A stretch of DNA of 64,000 nt from Littorina saxatilis (lineage: Eukaryota; Mollusca; Gastropoda; Littorinimorpha; Littorinidae): the NCBI RefSeq assembly GCF_037325665.1, contig NC_090245.1, forward strand, positions 69,169,733 through 69,233,732. The letters run 5' to 3'. The notes under the pieces are model-generated. The model did not search any database. It saw only the letters and a program-made list of their open reading frames with translations, and was not told where the DNA came from. Every line of letters begins with the position of its first letter. The stretch's first letter is position 1. Both the position numbers and the translations under genes were made by a program. Positions 1 to 49,455 of the stretch are shown one piece after another.

Positions 1-181
1 ATACAAGACTGTCCAACTGAGCCCCAAACTCTCTGAAGATACAGGCACTTGACTCAAGTTCTTTGTTTCCATAAATGTAACTCATTTTGCGACAGAAGCC
101 ATATTGATAGCCTTAAAGTGTACAGAATATAAGCACTATTAGGACAGTAAACACATTCTTTCGAACAACCCAAACATAGGT

Positions 182-372
182 GTGTTGTGTGTGAGTGTGT
201 GTATGTGCGTGTGTGTGTGTGTGTGTGTGTGTTTGCGTGCATGCATGCGTGTGTGTGTATGTGTGCCACAGTGTGCGTGCACACGTGTGTTTGTGTGCGT
301 GCGTGTGGATGCGTGCGTGCGTGCGTGTGCGCGTGTGTATGTGCGTGTGCGCGCGCGCGTGTGTGTGTGTGT
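182..372. repeat. (GT)n microsatellite, impure
   Basis: About 190 bases of GT/GC/GTAT repeats. Apparent reading frames here are only cysteine-valine strings. Confidence 0.95.
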
Positions 373-418
373 TTCTGTGTCTGTTTGTCTGTCTTGGTCT
401 GTACTGTCGCTGTTAGAA

Positions 419-797
419 TTGATCACACAGCCCACGTACATTCCCTCTGGACGGCAGTAAAGTTCAAGACGCTGAAAAATCAAGATACCAAATGCGATTT
501 TTAGTCTTTCAATCGATCAAGGTTCTTGCCTTCTGCGAATGCTGGTCTACAGCTTGTCACGGAAGTGTTCAACCTGATGTAGAAATCAATATGTAAACCC
601 TCTTTAACTAATTGAAAACCCATTGAAAGGCTCTGGGTTTGTCTGCGAGTGGGGCCGTGAGAGAAACGTAGCCAATGTATTGTTGTGACACAGCAATTTA
701 TTCACAACTTCAGAGATGGAGAAGCTAAACAATAGAATCCTTGCCAGCACAAAAGGTGAGTTACGTGCAATTGCTCGTTCTAATTGATGACTTCATT
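419..797. other. No recognised feature
   Basis: AT-balanced sequence without a convincing frame or repeat between two microsatellites. Confidence 0.5.
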
Positions 798-824
798 GCG
801 TTCAGAGAGCGAGCGAGAGAGAGA

Positions 825-916
<92 letters not shown>

Positions 917-918
917 AA
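798..918. repeat. (GA)n microsatellite
   Basis: GA/GACA repeat of about 120 bases. Confidence 0.95.
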
Positions 919-1387
919 GACCGACTGAGAGGGGGAACTGGCAAAGACAGAGCGATAGAGTAAGAGTGAAACACGGGGGTGGAAGGGGTTGGTTGCCAGT
1001 GGTAGGGCTTCTGATAGATAACTGAGAAGATATTGAAGACAAACAAATCACATAGGGAGGGATGAACAACGTTATACATTTGAGTTTTCCTTTCCAATAT
1101 TTTAGCAAAGCACATTTTTGTCTGTCGCGATGATACAAATTTAACAGTTGCTCTCCAAGTTTAAAGGAGATTGAAAATGTCACCACGTAAATCCAGTAAA
1201 TTCCTCCGTTTTACCAAAAACAAAAGAATAATGACACAAATAAATGGATCTTGAAAATCGTTTTTTTTCTAACATATCCCCTTCTTTGCCTGTCTATGTG
1301 TTTGAGAAAAATATATTTTTTGATTGGAAATTCAAACCAATATTAATCACACCACTGCTCTCCCAGTAGTGCTGTTCCCTTGAAAGC

Positions 1388-1464
1388 ACGCACACACACA
1401 CACACATACACATAAACACACACACACACACACACATACACATAAACACACACACACACACACG

Positions 1465-1515
<51 letters not shown>
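1388..1515. repeat. (CA)n microsatellite
   Basis: CA repeat with interspersed CACATA and a short CT block. The stretch 919-1387 before it shows nothing recognised. Confidence 0.95.
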
Positions 1516-1517
<2 letters not shown>

Positions 1518-1823
1518 TTGACAATCTCCGTTTTTACATGCACCATTTACTCACATATGCTTTACATACTTTCGTCAATATGTACACTGAGATAAATGGA
1601 TACACTGATCTGTCAAATTAAGATCAAGTAACCATTCAACAGGATGATAAAAACCTTATTACAACAGAATCAAATTGTTCAACATAGAAGGAAAACTAAG
1701 TCACCAAGAAAACTCAAGTCTGAAGTACAACTCGCATGGATGTCTCACTACCAACTCTTCCCTGCGTTCTGAAATATTTTTGTTGGTTCAAATTTCCAGG
1801 AAAATTGTCGCCATCATGAACAT

Positions 1824-2136
1824 TTTGTTTGTTTGTTTGTTTGCTTAACGCCCAGCCGACCACGAAGGGCCATATCAGGGCGGTGCTGCTTTGACATTTA
1901 ACGTGCGCCACACACAAGACAGAAGTCGCAGCACAGGCTTCATGTCTCACCCAGTCACATTATTCTGACACCGGACCAACCAGTCCTAGCACTAACCCCA
2001 TAATGCCAGACGCCAGGCGGAGCAGCCACTAGATTGCCAATTTTAAAGTCTTAGGTATGACCCGGCCGGGGTTCGAACCCACGACCTCCCGATCACGGGG
2101 CGGACGCCTTACCACTAGGCCAACCGTGCCGGTATC
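1824..2136 (-). mobile_element. tRNA-derived SINE, family A, with 11-bp target duplication
   Basis: On the minus strand it starts ACCGGCACGGTTGGCCTAGT (A box) and has GGTTCGAACCC (B box), and ends in (CAAA)n. The target duplication ATCATGAACAT lies at 1813-1823 and 2137-2147. The B box marks an RNA polymerase III promoter. A near-identical copy lies at 23058-23361. Confidence 0.95.
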
Positions 2137-2555
2137 ATCATGAACATGCATTCTCGAGTATCTATCAAACAAACAAACAAACGAACAACTGAGCACTAAG
2201 CTAAATGTAACATAGCTCTCAACAAAACAAAAGTGGGTTTCTAAAAATGACCAGCAAGATGCCTAAATGTAGGTAACAAGTTGAGTGTCCAGCTCGGTTT
2301 TACGGTACAGTGGTACCTGTGACGAAAGGAGACCCTTGCAACCAGCAAAGCATCATCCCTACAGTGCAAGTGTCTGTTTACGACAGGTATACCTTGGTCA
2401 AAATGACAGGTGGACAACTGAAGATGTTCTTTGTTGAGAGGCGTCCTCTTATCAGATGGGTCTTACACGGCAGGTGTCTCTGAATGAAATACTTTGGTGC
2501 ACAAGAAAGCTAAACCAAAACGTCAGACTGACTGTTAAGAAGGACACTTTCTTAC

Positions 2556-2930
2556 AAGTTTTGTTCTTTCTTTATTTGGTGTTTAACGTCGTTTTCAACC
2601 ACGAAGGTTATATCGCGACGGGGAAAGGGGGGATGGGATAGAGCCACTTGTTAATTGTTTCTTGTTCACAAAAGCACTAATCAAAAAATTGCTCTAGGTG
2701 CTTGCAACGTAGTACAATATATGACCTTACTGTGAGAATGCAAGTTTCCAGTACAAAGGACTTAACATTTCTTACATACTGCTTGACTAAAATCTTTACA
2801 AACATTGACTATATTCTATACAAGAAACACTTTACAAGGGTAAAAGAAGAAACAGAATCCGTTTGTCGCCTCTTACGACATGCTGGGGAGCATCGGGTAA
2901 ATTCTTCCCCCTAACCCGCGGGGGGTACAA
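2556..2930 (-). mobile_element. SINE, family B
   Basis: Minus strand: starts CCCCGCGGGTTAGGGGGAAG, contains GACATGCTGGGG in inverted form, and ends ACGTTAAACACCAAATAAAG, the mollusc-type SINE tail. Copies at 14945-15306 (-) and 47185-47535 (+). Reading frames inside it are accidental. Confidence 0.85.
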
Positions 2931-2936
2931 GTTTTG

Positions 2937-3570
2937 TGTTGTCAACAATGTGGACGTTTTTCAATCATGAATCGTCTTGAGAAATTGGTGACACGACATC
3001 CACACGAACAGTGCTGAAAGACATCAAAGTTCCTGTCCTATCTCATACATCCTCATGGAAGAAATTGGTAACACACCTCACACTCATTGGCAATATTATG
3101 TAAATCTTGGATCCACACTTTGATACTTATAATTACCTGTTATTGTGTATGTGTATTAGCAAAACTCGCACTATAAGTTAAAGAAGTGCACAAGGTCGCA
3201 AACCACCACTATTGATCCCTGGAGCCAGTCAATATTTGGGCAAATTCGACTTCGCAGTCTACTTCACGAAGCTTAATTTTCGATGAAGTATAGTCTTCAC
3301 AAAATCAACTTTGGCCTCAATTAAGCACAGTCTATTGTGCAAATTCAAACCAATGCAACTAGGAATGACAAATTCAGAGCATATCCATGAGAAATTAAGC
3401 TGCTATTTCTTAATTTAAGATATCGTTTTTCCTCACTTGAAAAAAGTTAAAAAACAAAGGATTACTATACTCACCAATACAAAGACGACACAAGACGATT
3501 ACGAATTTTCGCTTCTGTTTTTTAACTTTGTTCATCTTACCACAGTCACTTCGTTGTTTAGATTTCACTT
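2937..3570. other. Mostly unrecognised; weak palindrome near 3236-3345
   Basis: Contains GGGCAAATTCGACTTCGCAG and a loose inverted partner ending CTCAATTAAG. It resembles the MITE at 26980-27105 but is diverged. No gene seen. Confidence 0.4.
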
Positions 3571-4149
3571 GAACAAGAAGAGCAAACGCTCGATCGAGTC
3601 ACTTTCGCAGTTCTGAATATTATATGAGGCATCAGATGGACAGGAAGAAATTGCTATTCACAACACAATGAGTCACGTTCACATAAAATTTGAGCCCGGT
3701 CACTTTTATAGTTTCCGAGAAAAGCCCAACGTTAAGTTGTGTGTTGCCGAACAGAAAAGGCTAGTTATCTCCCTTGTTTTTCTGATAACGTTCGTAAAAG
3801 GCTACAGATGTAAATACTTTGATGTAAAGAATAATCCTACAAAGTTTCAATCACATCCGATGAACTTTGTCAAAGATATAAAATGTCTAATTTTTCCTTT
3901 GACGCTGACCTGTGACCTTGAAAAAGGTCAAAGGTCAACGAAACCATCGTTAAAGTGTAGAGGTCATTGGAGGTCACGACTAAACAAAATATGAGCCCGA
4001 TCGCTTTGATAGTTTCCGAGAAAAGTCCAACGTTAAGGTGGTGTCTACGGACGGCCGGCCGGCCGGCCGGACGGCCGGCCGGATGGCCGGCCGGACAGAC
4101 TAACACTGACCGATTACATAGAGTCACTTTTTCTCAAGTGACTCAAAAA
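3571..4149 (-). mobile_element. Family E hairpin-ended repeat, copy 1
   Basis: Read on plus: begins ACAAGAAGAGCAAACGCTCG and ends in a GAGTCACTT/AAGTGACTC hairpin followed by AAAAA. A (GGCC)n/(CCGG)n tract of variable length sits near that end. Minus is given as the strand because the CTTGTT end then matches family F. Copies at 5041-5591, 14029-14577 and 29827-30580 are almost identical, so the family is young. Confidence 0.85.
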
Positions 4150-5040
4150 CGCAAGTAAGACATGAACAATGAAACCCATCCATTAGAACCCACTAACTTG
4201 ATCCCGCCTCTCTGATGCATTACATGTACAGCTTTTGAAGCCAAAATACGCCTCATGACGTTGTCGTTTGTGAACATCTACAATTACCTTTGCAGGCATT
4301 AACAGTCCGTATATTTAAAAAAAATGCGGTACCTATACTGCGCACAGTACATAAATTAAAACAACACAAACCACTTTCAAAATACCAAACACAAACAAGT
4401 TCAGATTCCTATCTGTGAACAGTGGGAACTAATTAAGGCTTTAAATTCAAGAAACGTCTGAAGAACATTGACTTAACGCTTTGTTACCACTCAAAAAAGA
4501 ACAAAAGAAAAATGGGGGAATAAATAAAGGTGACTCTACCCAGGGAACCAGGTAACTGAAAGGAATATTTATAACCTGAATCATATTGCTTCAAAACCGC
4601 TTATGGTACAAAGTCCAAGTACTTCCTGATAACTTTGCAATCCATTCCTTTTTGTCTCAAACATACCTAGGGCAATGCACGGCACTTTATGATAACAATG
4701 GTGAGAGAGGTGTATAAATGCTGGTGTAAACAGGTAGCAAAATGCGCAGAACTTGAGTAGGACTGTCCAAATTTGGTCTGTATACCCACACTACGCACCC
4801 TAAAACCCAAAACTTCAGATATTAAACAACCTTTTAGTAACATATCACACATAAATAAATACATTAGCATAGAATCATTTTGACAATACTGCACCCCCTC
4901 CTTACCATAACAAACACGAACAACTCACTCACAATTCTAATATTAACTGTAACATTCAATACACAATTCAAACAAGTCTTATATACTCAGAGCAAGAAGT
5001 CCCCACACAACCATGCAGGCAACAAACTCTCAGTTCATTT
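4150..5040. other. No recognised feature
   Basis: AT-rich sequence between two family E copies; no coding frame or terminal repeat found. Confidence 0.5.
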
Positions 5041-5591
5041 AAACAAGAAGAGCAAATGCTCGATCGAGTCACTTTCGCAGTTCTGAATATTATATGAGGC
5101 ATCGGATGGACAGGAAGAAATTGCTATTCACAACACAATGAGTCACGTTCACATAAAATTTGAGCCAGGTCACTTTTATAGTTTCCGAGAAAAGCCCAAC
5201 GTTAAGTTGTGTGTTGCCGAACAGAAAAGGCTAGTTATCTCCCTTGTTTTTCTGATAACGTTCGTAAAAGGCTACAGATGTAAATACTTTGATGTAAAGA
5301 ATAATCCTACAAAGTTTCAATCACATCCGATGAACTTTGTCAAAGATATAAAATGTCTAATTTTTCCTTTGACGCTGACCTGTGACCTTGAAAAAGGTCA
5401 AAGGTCAACAAAACCATCGTTAAAGTGTAGAGGTCATTGGAGGTCACGACTAAACAAAATATGAGCCCGATCGCTTTGATAGTTTCCGAGAAAAGTCCAA
5501 CGTTAAGGTGGTGTCTACGGACGGCCGGCCGGCCGGACAGACTAACACTGACCGATTACATAGAGTCACATTTTCTCAAGTGACTCAAAAA
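5041..5591 (-). mobile_element. Family E repeat, copy 2
   Basis: Differs from copy 1 at only a few bases, apart from the shorter (GGCC)n tract. It keeps the same 108-codon open frame (5138-5464). 5592-6115 after it shows nothing recognised. Confidence 0.85.
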
Positions 5592-6115
5592 GCATGCGTA
5601 TATTAATTATCTGACAACCACAGTGCAATAGCAGGCTTTGAAGGGTCACGAAGACCAGCAGAATCATACTTTACAGCCAGATTCAAAACACGTGTTCTTC
5701 AGGGGTTATTTACCTTTAATATGTTTTATTTCTAGCTGTTGTACAATAATACACATTTTTTCTGAAGGATCGGGGCATTGTACTGCCAGTAATCAATTCA
5801 AGTCCTGAGGTTATCTGGGTAAGTCTAGAACGACTTCTGAATATAATGTTCTATTAAATTTTTTTTTTTAAATTAAAACTTTTTTCTTCCTGTCATTTTG
5901 CTTCTTGCCATCTTTGAATAACCAAATCCAACAACTGAAGTTAAGTGTTCATCCTTACTATTTTCTGTTGTGTACGTTGTTCATCCACTTCAATGATCGA
6001 TAGACTGAGGGTCTTGTAGTACTTTCATCGGAACAGAATAAACAGTGGCAGTAGACGTTTTGTCAATAATTCAATTCCGTAAACAAACCTTTATGGTGTT
6101 CGTTTCACTGGTTCT

Positions 6116-6121
6116 TTTATT
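6116..6121 (-). promoter_or_regulatory. Candidate LONP1 poly(A) signal
   Basis: AATAAA on the minus strand (TTTATT on plus), 84 bases past the LONP1 stop. It is the first exact hexamer downstream. Other AATAAA-like matches lie further down near 5720, so the real site is not proven. Confidence 0.45.
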
Positions 6122-6204
6122 GTATCACTGTCATATAACCTTATAAGCTTTAAATTCTGAATCCCCACCAAACCCTATTTTGGATAAGAATAATGACTGC
6201 CACC

Positions 6205-42576
<36,372 letters not shown>

Positions 42577-42930
42577 GGTTGTTTTTCTCGAACGGTCGAT
42601 CGAAGCTACCGTGCAATTCCCATTTGGATCAAAAATAAACATAGGTCGTTTGAGAACATATACCGTTTGCGTATAACCAGAAAGCACACTCAAAAGCAAT
42701 TTCTTGTTGAGGGGCCGCACGCACGCATGTCACGCGTGATTGTTCTGAAAAGTGACTATTACATGATTTCTGAAAGTCTACTATTTATTTCATCGTAATC
42801 ATGTAAGCCCTCATACGTGATTGTTCTGAAAGCTTACTAATTTACATGATTGTTCTCAGTGAAACTAAAGGTAAACTTGCTTCACCCGTGAAATGTTGTC
42901 AGATATGGAACAATAATAGGCCTATATACC
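42577..42930 (-). promoter_or_regulatory. LONP1 upstream region
   Basis: Region expected to hold the LONP1 5' UTR and promoter by position only. No TATA box seen. Contains an in-frame upstream ATG at 42720. Confidence 0.35.
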
Positions 42931-43235
42931 CTTGCCCAACGAAGTTGGAGGTGGGTATACTGGATTCACTTTGTCCATCTGTCTGTGTGTATGTTTGTGT
43001 GTATATGGAACAATATTTTGATACAATGATACTAAATCTTAAGTGATATTGATATATTTATACCACAGCCCAATGAAGTTGGAGGGGGTATACTGGATCG
43101 AGTCACTTCGTCCGTCTGTCTGTGTGTATGTCTGTATGTAAATGGAACAATATTTTGATACAATGATACTAAATCTTAAGTGAAATTGATATTTATACCC
43201 CCGCCCAATGAATACAAACTCAACAAGTAATACGT
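42920..43235. repeat. Tandem and inverted repeat arm, left
   Basis: Two units with CCCAACGAAGTTGGAG/CCCAATGAAGTTGGAG and AATATTTTGATACAATGATA. The last 105 bases (43130-43235) recur inverted at 47073-47185. Confidence 0.8.
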
Positions 43236-43325
43236 TTCATACATTGAACATGAGTCTTCTTTATTATTCTCAACTAAAAATTGAAATTAAATGTTCAAAG
43301 AAAAAAATTATTTATAATTTAATAA

Positions 43326-43645
43326 TGATTCTTCTTGAGTATGCCCAACTCAAAATTCTAATTACAAGTTTAAAGGGACACATAGAAACTTTTGATTTTT
43401 TCCTAATTGCCATGCTTAGGTGGCTAGGTCACTACAATGGATCGAAAGGCATGGCAAAGAGGGAAAATGGAATCTTCAAAAATGTACTGATTCTTCTTGA
43501 GTATTCCCAACTCAAAATTCAAATTACAGGTTTAAAGGGACACATAGAAACTTTTAATTTTTCCTCTTTGCCATACTTAGGTGGCTAGGTCACCAAAATG
43601 GATCGAAAGGCATGGCAAAGAGGGAAAATGGAAGCTACTTTTTGC
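43326..43645 (+). repeat. About 165-bp tandem duplication
   Basis: TTAAAGGGACACATAGAAAC and GGATCGAAAGGCATGGCAAA occur twice. The reading frame across it is accidental. Confidence 0.85.
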
Positions 43646-43912
43646 CCCTTTAAAGACGAAAGGCACAACAAATAAATTTCACAAATAAAACTATTCTTTT
43701 TCATTTTTATTAACTAAAAATTCAAGTGGAGAGGGGATGAGAGACGCCGTGAGGAGATGGCCGAGGTTGCGAGATGGGTGGGGAGTCTGCTGGGCTATAA
43801 AGTTCTTGCATGCGAGACAATATACTTCTTTCTTTTTACATTTAGTCAAGTTTTGACTAAATGTTTTAACATAGAGGGGGAATCGAGACGAGGGTCGTGG
43901 TGTATGTGTGTG

Positions 43913-43955
<43 letters not shown>

Positions 43956-44046
43956 GCGTGTGTGTGTAGAGCGATTCAGACCAAACTACTGGGCCGATCT
44001 TTATGAAATTTGACATGAGAGTTCCTGGGAATGATATCCCCGGACA

Positions 44047-44122
44047 TTTTCTTTACATTTAGTCAAGTTTTGATTAAATGTTTTAACGTAGAGGGGGGAA
44101 TCGAGACGAGGGTCGTGGTGTA

Positions 44123-44188
<66 letters not shown>

Positions 44189-44935
44189 GATTCAGACTAA
44201 ACTACTGGACCGATCTTTATGAAATTTGACATGAGAGTTCCTGAGTATGATATCTTCAGACGTTTTTTTCATTTTTATTTGATAAATGTCTTTGATGACG
44301 TCATATCCGGCTTTTCGTGAAAGTTGAGGCGGCACTGTCACGCCCTCATTTTTCAACCAAACTGGTTGAAATTTTGGTCGGGTAATGTTCGACGAAGCCC
44401 GGACTTCGGTATTGCATTTCAGCGTGGTGGCTTAAAAATTAATTGATGACTTTGGTCATTAAAAATCTGAAAATTGTAAAAAAAAAATTTTTTTGTAAAA
44501 CGATCCAAATTTACGTTTATCTTATTTTCCATCGTTTGCTGATTCCAAAAACATATAAATATGTTATATTCGGATTAAAAACAAGCTCTGAAAATTAAAT
44601 ATATAAAAATTATTATCAAAATTAAATTGTCGAAATCAATTTAAAAACACTTTCATCTTATTCCTTGTCGGTTCCTGATTCCAAAAACATATAGATATGA
44701 TATGTTTGGATTAAAAACACGCTCAGAAAGTTAAAACGAAGAGAGGTACAGAAAAGCGTGCTATCCTTCCCAGCGCAACTACTACCCCGCTCTTCTTGTC
44801 AATTTCACTGCCTATGCCGTGAGCGGTGGACTGCGAGTATACGGTCTTGCTGCGTTGCATTGCGTTCAGTTTAATTCTGTGAGTTCGAGAGCTACTTGAC
44901 TAAATGTTGTATTTTCGCCTTACGCGACTTGTTTT
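44047..44935 (+). mobile_element. Family F repeat, nested full copy
   Basis: From TTACATTTAGTCAAGTTTTG to CGCCTTACGCGACTTGTT, inserted in a T run of another F copy. (GT)n at 44127-44183. Confidence 0.85.
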
Positions 44936-45427
44936 TTTTTTGCGATAAATACCTTTGATGACGTCATATCCGGCTTTTTGTAAAGGTTGAGGCGGCACTA
45001 TCACACCCTCATTTTTTAATCAAATTGATTGCAATTTTGGCCAAGCAATCTTCGACGAAAGCCGGACTTCGGTATTGCATTTCAGCTTGGTGGCTTAAAA
45101 ATTAATTGATGACTTTGGTCATTAAAAATCTGAAAATTGTAAAAAAAATAATTTGTTTTTAAAACGATCCAAATTTATATTCATCTTATTCTTCATCATT
45201 TTCTGATTCCAAAAACATATAAATATATTATATTCGGATTAAAAACAAGCTCTGAAAATTAAAAATATAAAAATTATTATTAAAATAAAATTTCCGAAAT
45301 CGATTTAAAAACAATTTCATCTTATTCCTTGTCGGTTCCTGATTCCCAAAAACATATAGATGTGATATGTTTGGATTGAAAACACGCTCAGAAAGTTAAA
45401 AAGAATAGAGATAAAGAAAAGCGTGCT

Positions 45428-45478
45428 TTCAAGATCTGGACTCCAAGTGTGATCGGCGATCGAAAAGAAGAAGAAGAA
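45428..45478 (+). mobile_element. 51-bp retro-insert with 12-bp target duplication
   Basis: Target duplication GAAAAGCGTGCT at 45416-45427 and 45479-45490; the insert ends in (GAA)n. Likely an extremely short LINE or SINE 3' end. Confidence 0.85.
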
Positions 45479-45671
45479 GAAAAGCGTGCTATCCTTCTCA
45501 GCGCAACTACTACCCCGCTCTTCTTGTCAATTTCACTGCCTTTGCATCGAGCGGTGGACTGACGATGCTACGAGTATACGCTCTTGCTGTAAAAATGCAG
45601 TGAGTTCAGTTTCATTCTGTTAGTTCGACAGCTTGACTAAATGTTGTAATTTCGCTTTACGCGACTTGTTT

Positions 45672-46592
<921 letters not shown>

Positions 46593-46632
46593 TTTTTTTT
46601 TTTTTTTGGGGGGGGGGGGGGGGAAGTATTTT

Positions 46633-46765
<133 letters not shown>

Positions 46766-47072
46766 ATTGTTCTCAATTAAAAATTCAAATTAAATGCTTA
46801 ATATAGAGTGCAGCCCGACTAATCAGGGACCCGTATCAATTTGTATCTCTTGGAAAGTGGTTTCTATTGGCAGAGAGAAATGCATTTTCCTTAAAATGTT
46901 GAAATGTCTGCACTAAAAAGTATGTAGGTTTATACAGTGCAGTCGAAAAACGATTGCATAAACTCTCGTGATAAATCCTTTTCAAGGAAACCCTTGTTTA
47001 CCGATACTTTTATGAAATGACGTCATAATTAGGAAATAAAAGAAAATGGCGGAAGATTCCCGAGTACTTTAT

Positions 47073-47185
47073 TACTTGTTGAGTTTGTATTCATTGGGCG
47101 GGGGTATAGATATCAATTTCACTTAAGATTTAGTATCATTGTATCAAAATATTGTTCCATTTACATACAGACATACACATGCACA
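47073..47185. repeat. Inverted repeat arm, right
   Basis: Inverse of 43130-43235 (CTTGTTGAGTTTGTATTCAT, ATTGTATCAAAATATTGTTC). Encloses the F cluster. Confidence 0.85.
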
Positions 47186-47535
47186 CCCCCCGCGGGTTAG
47201 GGGGAAGATTTTACCCGATGCTCCCCAGCATGTCGTAAGAGGCGACTAACGGATTCTGTTTCTCCTTTTACCCTTGTTAAGTGTTTCTTGTATAGAATAT
47301 AGTCAATTTTTGTAAAGATTTTAGTCAAGCAGTATGTAAGAAATGTTAAGTCCTTTGTACTGGAAACTTGCATTCTCCCAGTAAGGTAATATATTGTACT
47401 ACGTTGCAAGCCCCTGGAGCAAATTTTTGATTAGTGCTTTTGTGAACAAGAAACAATTGACAAGTGGCTCTATCCCATCTCCCCCCTTTCCCCGTCGCGA
47501 TATAACCTTCGTGGTTGAAAACGACGTTAAACATG
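47185..47535 (+). mobile_element. SINE, family B
   Basis: CCCCGCGGGTTAGGGGGAAG to GAAAACGACGTTAAAC, plus orientation, tail lost. Confidence 0.85.
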
Positions 47536-47559
47536 GGATAAGAGCACACTGCTGCTTAA

Positions 47560-48535
47560 AACCACAGCACATGACACTGGGTGGTCAAGTGCTGAAGAAG
47601 GCGGGTTGGGTGTTCTCTCCGACCGTATACTACCAGTCTTCAGTAGACAACAGACAAACTCAATTTTTTTCTTCTCTGTGTTGGGTGTGCTCTCCGGCCT
47701 GATTCTATTATTCTTCAGACTACAAGTAAACAATAGACAAACTCCGAAATAACTATGCGGGTTGGGTGTGCTCTCTGGCCTCATTCTATCAGTCTTCAGA
47801 CTACAAGTAGACAATAGACAAACTCCGAAAATAACTCTGTGTGTTGGGTGTGCTCTCCGGCCTGATTCTACTATTCTTCAGACAATATATACAAATAGAC
47901 AATCTTCAGACTACACTGGTAGACAATAGACAAACTCCCAAAATAACTATGTGCGTTAGGTGTGCTCTCTGGCCTGATTCTACTATATAGTCTTCAGACT
48001 ACAAGTAGACAAAAGACAAACTCCAAAATAACTGTGTGTTGGGTGTGCTCTCCGGCCTGATTCTATTAGTCTTCAGACCACACTGGTAGACAATAGACAA
48101 ACTCCCAAAATAACTATGTGTGTGGGGTGTGCTCTCTGGCCTGATTCTACTATATAGTCTTCAGACTACAAGTACTGTGACGATAGACTCCGGCCTTATC
48201 TACTACGGACTACAAGAAGACAATAGAACGTGTACGGAAATAACGCTGTCGGGTTTGTGCGGGTTGTAAAAGAGTGAATACTCTTGCTTTTATTGAGGCA
48301 AACTTTCCACACATGCTCATTGTCCACGTGTTCCAAACACACTCCTCGCTATAATTATAGTGACTGACCTATACTGAATGTCACGTGGGAAAGTTTGCCT
48401 AAGTTAATAAAAGCAAGAGTTTTCACGGCTTATAAAACCCATACAAAAACCGACATAGTTATTTCCGAACATAGGCGTCTATTGTCTAGTTGTAGTCAGC
48501 AGTATAATTAGGCCGGAGAGGACACCCAACCCCCA
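47560..48535. mobile_element. Fold-back element with tandem-repeated left arm
   Basis: Left arm is about seven units of roughly 100 bp (GTGTGCTCTCCGGCCTGATT, AGACAATAGACAAACTCC). The right arm (about 48400-48535) is a single inverted unit ending GGCCGGAGAGGACACCCAAC. Inner arms GGAAATAACGCTGTCGGG and CCGACATAGTTATTTCC. Confidence 0.75.
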
Positions 48536-48863
48536 GACCCCGCCGACCTCGTGCCAAGTGCCTGTGACACAGACCCCGCCGACCTCGTGCCAAGTGCCTG
48601 TGACACAGACCCCGCCGACCTCGTGCCAAGTGCCTGTGACACAGACCCCGCCGACCTCGTGCCAAGTGCCTGTGACACAGACCCCGCCGACCTCGTGCCA
48701 AGTGCCTGTGACACAGACCCCGCCGACCTCGTGCCAAGTGCCTGTGACACAGACCCCGCCGACCTCGTGCCAAGTGCCTGTGACACAGACCCCGCCGACC
48801 TCGTGCCAAGTGCCTGTGACACAGACCCCGCCGACCTCGTGCCAAGTGCCTGTGACACAGACT
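48535..48863. repeat. 36-bp minisatellite, about 9 copies
   Basis: Unit CCCCGCCGACCTCGTGCCAA-GTGCCTGTGACACAGA, identical in all copies. Since 36 is a multiple of 3, frames stay open on both strands; these are not proteins. Confidence 0.97.
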
Positions 48864-48919
48864 AACAGCCGAGCCCCTGGCTGATTTCTGTGTACATTGG
48901 GATTTTTGTCGCTAATTCA

Positions 48920-49455
48920 ATCAATCAATCAATCAATCAATATGAGGCTTATATCGCGCGTGTTCCGTGGGTACAGTTCTAAGCGCAGGGATTTATTTTT
49001 TATTTTTTTTATTTTTATTTTATGCAATTTATATCGCGCGCATATGCAAGGCGCAGGGATTTATTTATGCCGTCTTAGATGGAATTTTTTTTACACAATA
49101 CATCACGCATTCACATCGGCCAGCAGATCGCAGCCATTTCGGCGCATATATATCCTACTTTTCACGGCCTATTATTCCAAGTCACACGGGTATTTTGGTG
49201 GACATTTTTATCTATGCCTATACAATTTTGCCAGGAAAGACCCTTTTGTCAATCGTGGGATCTTTAACGTGCACACCCCAATTAGTGTACACGAAGGGAC
49301 CTCGGTTTTTCGTCTCATCCGAAAGACTAGCACTTGAACCCACCACCTAGGTTAGGAAAGGGGGGGAGAAAATTGCTAACGCCCTGACCCAGGGTCGAGC
49401 TCGCAACTTCTCGCTTCCGAGCGCAAGTGCGTTACCACTCGGCCACCCAGTCCTT
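48920..49455 (-). mobile_element. tRNA-derived SINE, family C
   Basis: Same body as 8290-8765 with an extra AT-rich stretch; (TCAA)n tail on plus at 48915-48940; tRNA-like head near 49440. Confidence 0.8.

Larger units (their letters stand above)
43840..45670 (+). mobile_element. Family F repeat split by another family F copy
   Basis: 5' part 43840-44046 stops at ATATCCCCGGACATTTT and resumes at 44936 with GCGATAAATACCTTTGATGA. The intact copy at 45672-46592 shows the two pieces are adjacent in an undisturbed element. Confidence 0.8.

Noticed and set aside
54-504. Several long frames full of Cys/Val or Thr/His
   Set aside because: They are translations of the (GT)n microsatellite; the same holds for frames over other GT, GA and CT tracts.
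2040-2133. tRNA gene (also 7617-7689, 8020-8093, 23290-23361)
   Set aside because: A and B boxes are present, but these are SINE heads: longer bodies, target duplications and tails follow, and the cloverleaf is imperfect.
3668-3994. 108-residue protein gene
   Set aside because: It repeats identically in every family E copy along with non-coding flanks; there is no sign of protein-level selection.
48486-48884. Four overlapping frames of over 100 codons with perfect repeats
   Set aside because: A 36-bp minisatellite keeps all frames open; composition is the same on both strands and no start, splice or domain signal is present.
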